Both the position numbers and the translations under genes were made by a program. Below are positions 59,496-64,000 of a stretch of DNA of 64,000 bases, piece after piece. Under the pieces are notes generated by a model that had not been told where the DNA came from, searched no databases, and saw only the letters and a list, made by a program, of their open reading frames with translations. This DNA is from Stutzerimonas stutzeri (lineage in GTDB: Bacteria; Pseudomonadota; Gammaproteobacteria; Pseudomonadales; Pseudomonadaceae), in assembly GCF_000952685.1 (NCBI RefSeq), contig NZ_JYHV01000029.1, positions 186,001-250,000 of the forward strand. The letters run 5' to 3'. How positions within the stretch are numbered: the first letter of the stretch is position 1; each line of letters opens with the position of its first letter.

Positions 59496-60557
59496 CTATC
59501 CCGCACGTCGCAGCAACCAGACACCTGCCAACGCACAAATACTGGCCGGCACCGCCACTGCCAACAAAGGCGAGAAACCGAACACTTGACTGGCCGGACC
59601 CAGCAGATCCTGCAGAATGCGGAACACGAAACCGACGATCACACCGGTAAAGATGCGCTGCCCGAGCGTCACCGAACGCAGCGGCCCGAAGATGAACGAG
59701 ATCGCGAGCAGCACCAAGGCCACCGTTACCGCTGGCTGCAGCACCTTGGTCCAGAATGCCAGCCAGTAGCGAGCGTTGTTCAAGCCCTGGTCATCGAGGT
59801 AATGGATATAGCGCCACAGACCAGTGACGGACAAGGCCTCCGGCTCCATGATCACCGTACTGACCAGCTGCGGCGTCAGCTGTACGTCCCAATGCTCTTC
59901 GGCGGCTTTGGCAATCTCGGTATGGTCACCACGGAAATGCGTCGTGGCGACATCACTGAGCAGCCACTCGTCACCGTCGTAGCGTGCCCGACGGGCAAAG
60001 CTTGCCGATAACAGCTGCCGCTGCTCGTCGAAACGATAGCGGGTAACGCCGAGCAACAGACCGCCCGGCTGAACCGCGTTGATGTGCACGAACTCATCGC
60101 CCTGACGATGCCAGAGCCCATGCTTGCTACTTTGCGCTTCACCTGAACCCTGTGCCGAGGAGCGACTGGCCTGGGCGACATTTTCGCTCCAGGGCGCCAC
60201 GTACTCACCAATCAGCACGCCGATCAGCATCAGCAGCAGCATCGGCTTCATCACCGCCAGCACGATGCGCCCGAGCGACACTCCGGCGGCCCGCATGACG
60301 GTCAGCTCGCTACTACTGGCAAGCGTGCCAAGACCGATGAGGCATCCGATCAGCGCCGCCATCGGCAGCATTTCGTAGGCCCGCTTGGGCGTCGTCAGCA
60401 GCACGTAAACAGCCGCATCCAACGTGCCGTAGCTACCTTTCACATCACCCAACTCATCGATGAAGGCGAACAGCAACGCCAGACCGACGATGACGCCGAG
60501 CACGGTCAGAATGGCCAGCAGCACATGACTACCGATGTAGCGGTCAAGCTTACGCAT
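59496..60557 (-). CDS. lptG: LPS export ABC transporter permease LptG
   Basis: One of two inner-membrane permeases that, with LptB, extract LPS for transport to the outer membrane. It has 353 residues. Three helices lie at each end around a periplasmic beta-jellyroll (about residues 125-265). Conserved motifs are LDRYIGSHVL at the start and SSSELTVMRAAGVS in the cytoplasmic coupling helix. Its start overlaps the lptF end by 8 bp. Confidence 0.96.
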   Translation of the reverse strand: MRKLDRYIGSHVLLAILTVLGVIVGLALLFAFIDELGDVKGSYGTLDAAVYVLLTTPKRAYEMLPMAALIGCLIGLGTLASSSELTVMRAAGVSLGRIVLAVMKPMLLLMLIGVLIGEYVAPWSENVAQASRSSAQGSGEAQSSKHGLWHRQGDEFVHINAVQPGGLLLGVTRYRFDEQRQLLSASFARRARYDGDEWLLSDVATTHFRGDHTEIAKAAEEHWDVQLTPQLVSTVIMEPEALSVTGLWRYIHYLDDQGLNNARYWLAFWTKVLQPAVTVALVLLAISFIFGPLRSVTLGQRIFTGVIVGFVFRILQDLLGPASQVFGFSPLLAVAVPASICALAGVWLLRRAG

Positions 60558-61671
60558 GAGCAGCTCCCGCCATGGCGCGACGCTTGTCGATCGCGAGTCG
60601 CAACGGTTCCCAGTAGAGCATCAGCATCCCTATAACAAAAAAGACTCCATGCACCCACCAGAGCCCCAGCGCCGGAGGGATACGCCCCTTGTCCAGCGAA
60701 CCACGGGCAGCAATCAGCAAGGTCAGGTAAGCCATGTACAGGAGAATGGCAGGCAGCAACTTGAGGAAACGCCCCTGGCGCGGATTAACCTTCGACAACG
60801 GCACCGCCAGCAGCGTGACGATGAATACCAGTAACGGCAACGACAGCCGCCATTGCAGCTCGGACTGCAGCCGAATGTTGTCGCTGCCGAGCAATTCGCG
60901 GGTAGGCATCGCCTCGCGCTCGCTCACTTCAACGCTGATTTTCGGCTTGGGCAAAAGCACACCGTAAGTGTCGTACTGGATCGCCCGGTAGTCGGCCTGC
61001 CCGGGAGTGCCATCATAGCGATAGCCGTTTTCCAGAATCAGGTAACGGCTTCCATCGGGCTGAATTTCCTGGCGACCGCTCTCCGCGACCAACACAGACA
61101 GTCCACGCTGCTTGCCCGTCGCGCTGGAACGGTTGGTTTCGGAGATGAAAACGCCGGCCAACTCGGTTCGATCGGCGGTCAATTCACGGGTATAGGTCAC
61201 GCGAGTGCCGTCGCGCAGGGTCTGAAAGCGCCCCGGAACCAGCGTATCGAACTCGGTCAACGAGTCCTGCTCATTGAGGATGCGATCCACCTCGGCCACA
61301 CCCTGCGGTGCTAACCCGAGGCTGAGCCAGCCGACCAGGCCAGCAACCAGCGCCGCCGGTGCCAGACTGTAGGCCAGCAGGCGACGCTGACTCATGCCCG
61401 TAGCGGAAAGAACGGTCATCTCGCTATCGAGATAGAGCCGACCGTAGGCCAACAGGATGCCGAGAAACAGCCCCAACGGCAGGATCAATTGAAGAAACCC
61501 TGGCAGGCGGAACCCCATGATCATCAGCAGCACCCCCGGATCGAGGAGCCCCTGCGCCGCTTGCGCCAGGTATTTGATGAAGCGACCACTCATGATGATC
61601 ACCAGCAGCACGGCGCTAACCGCGCTCAGGGTGACCAGCAGCTCACGGGACAGGTAACGAAAGACGATCAA
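60550..61671 (-). CDS. lptF: LPS export ABC transporter permease LptF
   Basis: Second LPS-extracting permease, 373 residues with the same layout as LptG. The coupling helix reads LDSEMTVLSATGMSQRR. The start is taken as TTG at 61671, giving the family N-terminus (M)IVFRYLSREL with GGAG eight bases upstream. The in-frame GTG at 61680 overlaps that ribosome site. It is divergent from pepA across 186 bp and overlaps lptG by 8 bp. Confidence 0.94.
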   Translation of the reverse strand: MIVFRYLSRELLVTLSAVSAVLLVIIMSGRFIKYLAQAAQGLLDPGVLLMIMGFRLPGFLQLILPLGLFLGILLAYGRLYLDSEMTVLSATGMSQRRLLAYSLAPAALVAGLVGWLSLGLAPQGVAEVDRILNEQDSLTEFDTLVPGRFQTLRDGTRVTYTRELTADRTELAGVFISETNRSSATGKQRGLSVLVAESGRQEIQPDGSRYLILENGYRYDGTPGQADYRAIQYDTYGVLLPKPKISVEVSEREAMPTRELLGSDNIRLQSELQWRLSLPLLVFIVTLLAVPLSKVNPRQGRFLKLLPAILLYMAYLTLLIAARGSLDKGRIPPALGLWWVHGVFFVIGMLMLYWEPLRLAIDKRRAMAGAAHA

Positions 61672-61788
61672 ACCGGACACTCCAGGGTTGTCAGGCTCCG
61701 GCGGCTACGCTCAAACTAGCCGCCAAGCAGCCGGTCCGCCCGCAACAGGACGTTGGACATCACGCAATACGTACCAACGCCCCGGTGA

Positions 61789-63351
<1,563 letters not shown>

Positions 63352-63373
63352 GCCAGGCGAGCGGAAACCGGGC

Positions 63374-63793
63374 ATGACACGCATCGAGTTCTACGTACTG
63401 CCCGATAGCGAACCGGCAGGCCGAGCCAGAGCCGCCTGCCTGTTGGCAAGCAAAGGCTGGCAGCACGGCATGCCGGTATTCATACGCTGCCAGGACAGCC
63501 AGCAGTGCAGCGAACTGGATGAGCTGCTGTGGAGTTTTCGCGCCGAGCGCTTCATTCCGCATGAGCTCCACGACGACGATCCTCAAGCGCCCGTGGTGAT
63601 CGGTACGGAGCAGCCGCCTACCGCCACCCAGGGCCTGCTGATCAATCTGTCACCCACCCTGTCGCCGCATACCGACCAGTTCAGCCGAGTGATCGAGATC
63701 GTCAACCAGCAACCGGAGCTATTGACCGTTTGCCGGGACAATTTTCGTCTCTATCGACAGCGCGGCTATGATCCAAAGAGAGTCGAATTGTAG
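63374..63793 (+). CDS. holC: DNA polymerase III chi subunit
   Basis: Clamp-loader accessory subunit that links the polymerase to SSB. It has 139 residues. The family pattern TRIEFYVLP at the start, CLLASKGWQHGMPVFIRC, and the ELLWSFRAERFIPHEL block are clear. The C-terminus RQRGYDPKRVEL contains the YR..G..P end typical of HolC. It lies 22 bp after pepA, and the order pepA-holC is common. Confidence 0.94.
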   Translation: MTRIEFYVLPDSEPAGRARAACLLASKGWQHGMPVFIRCQDSQQCSELDELLWSFRAERFIPHELHDDDPQAPVVIGTEQPPTATQGLLINLSPTLSPHTDQFSRVIEIVNQQPELLTVCRDNFRLYRQRGYDPKRVEL

Positions 63794-63915
63794 CGAGCCT
63801 TCGGACGGCACGAACTCACCGACTCCGCAGCCGTTCGACGGCCTTGGCTATAGGGCCAATGCCCTTTCAGGAGCGCCACACCGCCTGGACGCTTAATCTC
63901 CGGAAACCACCGTAC

Positions 63916-64000
63916 ATGACGCAAACACCTCCCAATAAAGCCGCTCACCTGCTTGACGACCTGGAATCCATTCGCGCTCTGCTTGGGGATGAGGACCCTC
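63916..64000 (+). CDS. start of a conserved hypothetical gene, cut by the window edge
   Basis: Only 28 residues are visible (begins MTQTPPNKAAHLLDDLESIR). In pseudomonads a short hypothetical gene usually lies between holC and valS; the HLLDDLESIRALL pattern is like that protein as I remember it. It could equally be another short gene. No upstream GGAG-type site is evident; the call rests on frame and context. Confidence 0.6.
   Translation, partial: MTQTPPNKAAHLLDDLESIRALLGDEDP

Overview
The window is high-GC bacterial DNA and reads as a Pseudomonas chromosome, most likely the P. stutzeri group (Stutzerimonas). This is inferred from protein similarity and gene order. Everything from guaA (about 15.3 kb) to the right edge follows the order remembered for the P. 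aeruginosa core chromosome: guaA-guaB, xseA, oprC, leuA, der-bamB-yfgM-hisS-ispG-rodZ-pilF-rlmN-ndk, the isc operon, cysE-trmJ, suhB, secF-secD-yajC, tgt-queA, tRNA-Leu, lptG-lptF, pepA-holC. The first 15 kb is catabolic and looks accessory.

Region 1 (1-4323): lower half of the 4-hydroxyphenylacetate/homoprotocatechuate meta-cleavage pathway. hpaD (5' end outside the window), hpaF, hpaH and hpaI run in order. A succinate-semialdehyde dehydrogenase follows, so the route is complete from ring cleavage to pyruvate plus succinate. An orphan lipoprotein gene with a terminator in front of it comes next.

Region 2 (5129-14357): a second catabolic cluster. It encodes an AraC/EutR-like regulator, a phenol-degradation-type outer-membrane channel, an MFS transporter, an amidase, a MoaF-like protein, two short-chain dehydrogenases and, facing it, an outer-membrane barrel. 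The genes read as a full uptake-and-catabolism route for an amide- or amine-type compound that I cannot name. This is the best candidate for an undescribed system. Two decayed gene remnants flank the barrel gene: an unidentified one on the minus strand (about 12448-12830) and a frameshifted C-terminus of a DltE-like dehydrogenase (14750-15017).

Region 3 (15289-34194): purine synthesis (guaB-guaA), xseA, an M23 peptidase, an isochorismatase-fold hydrolase, an MscS channel, the copper receptor OprC with a DUF2946 partner, leuA, an alcohol dehydrogenase, an EamA exporter, endonuclease I, two small membrane proteins, and a methionine aminotransferase/omega-amidase salvage pair.

Region 4 (34273-64000): housekeeping genes, mostly on the minus strand. 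They cover ribosome assembly, outer-membrane assembly, tRNA charging and modification, isoprenoid synthesis, cell shape, type IV pili, iron-sulfur cluster assembly with an IscR-type autoregulatory site, cysteine synthesis, protein export, queuosine synthesis, LPS transport, leucyl aminopeptidase, and the DNA polymerase III chi subunit. One further gene runs off the right edge.
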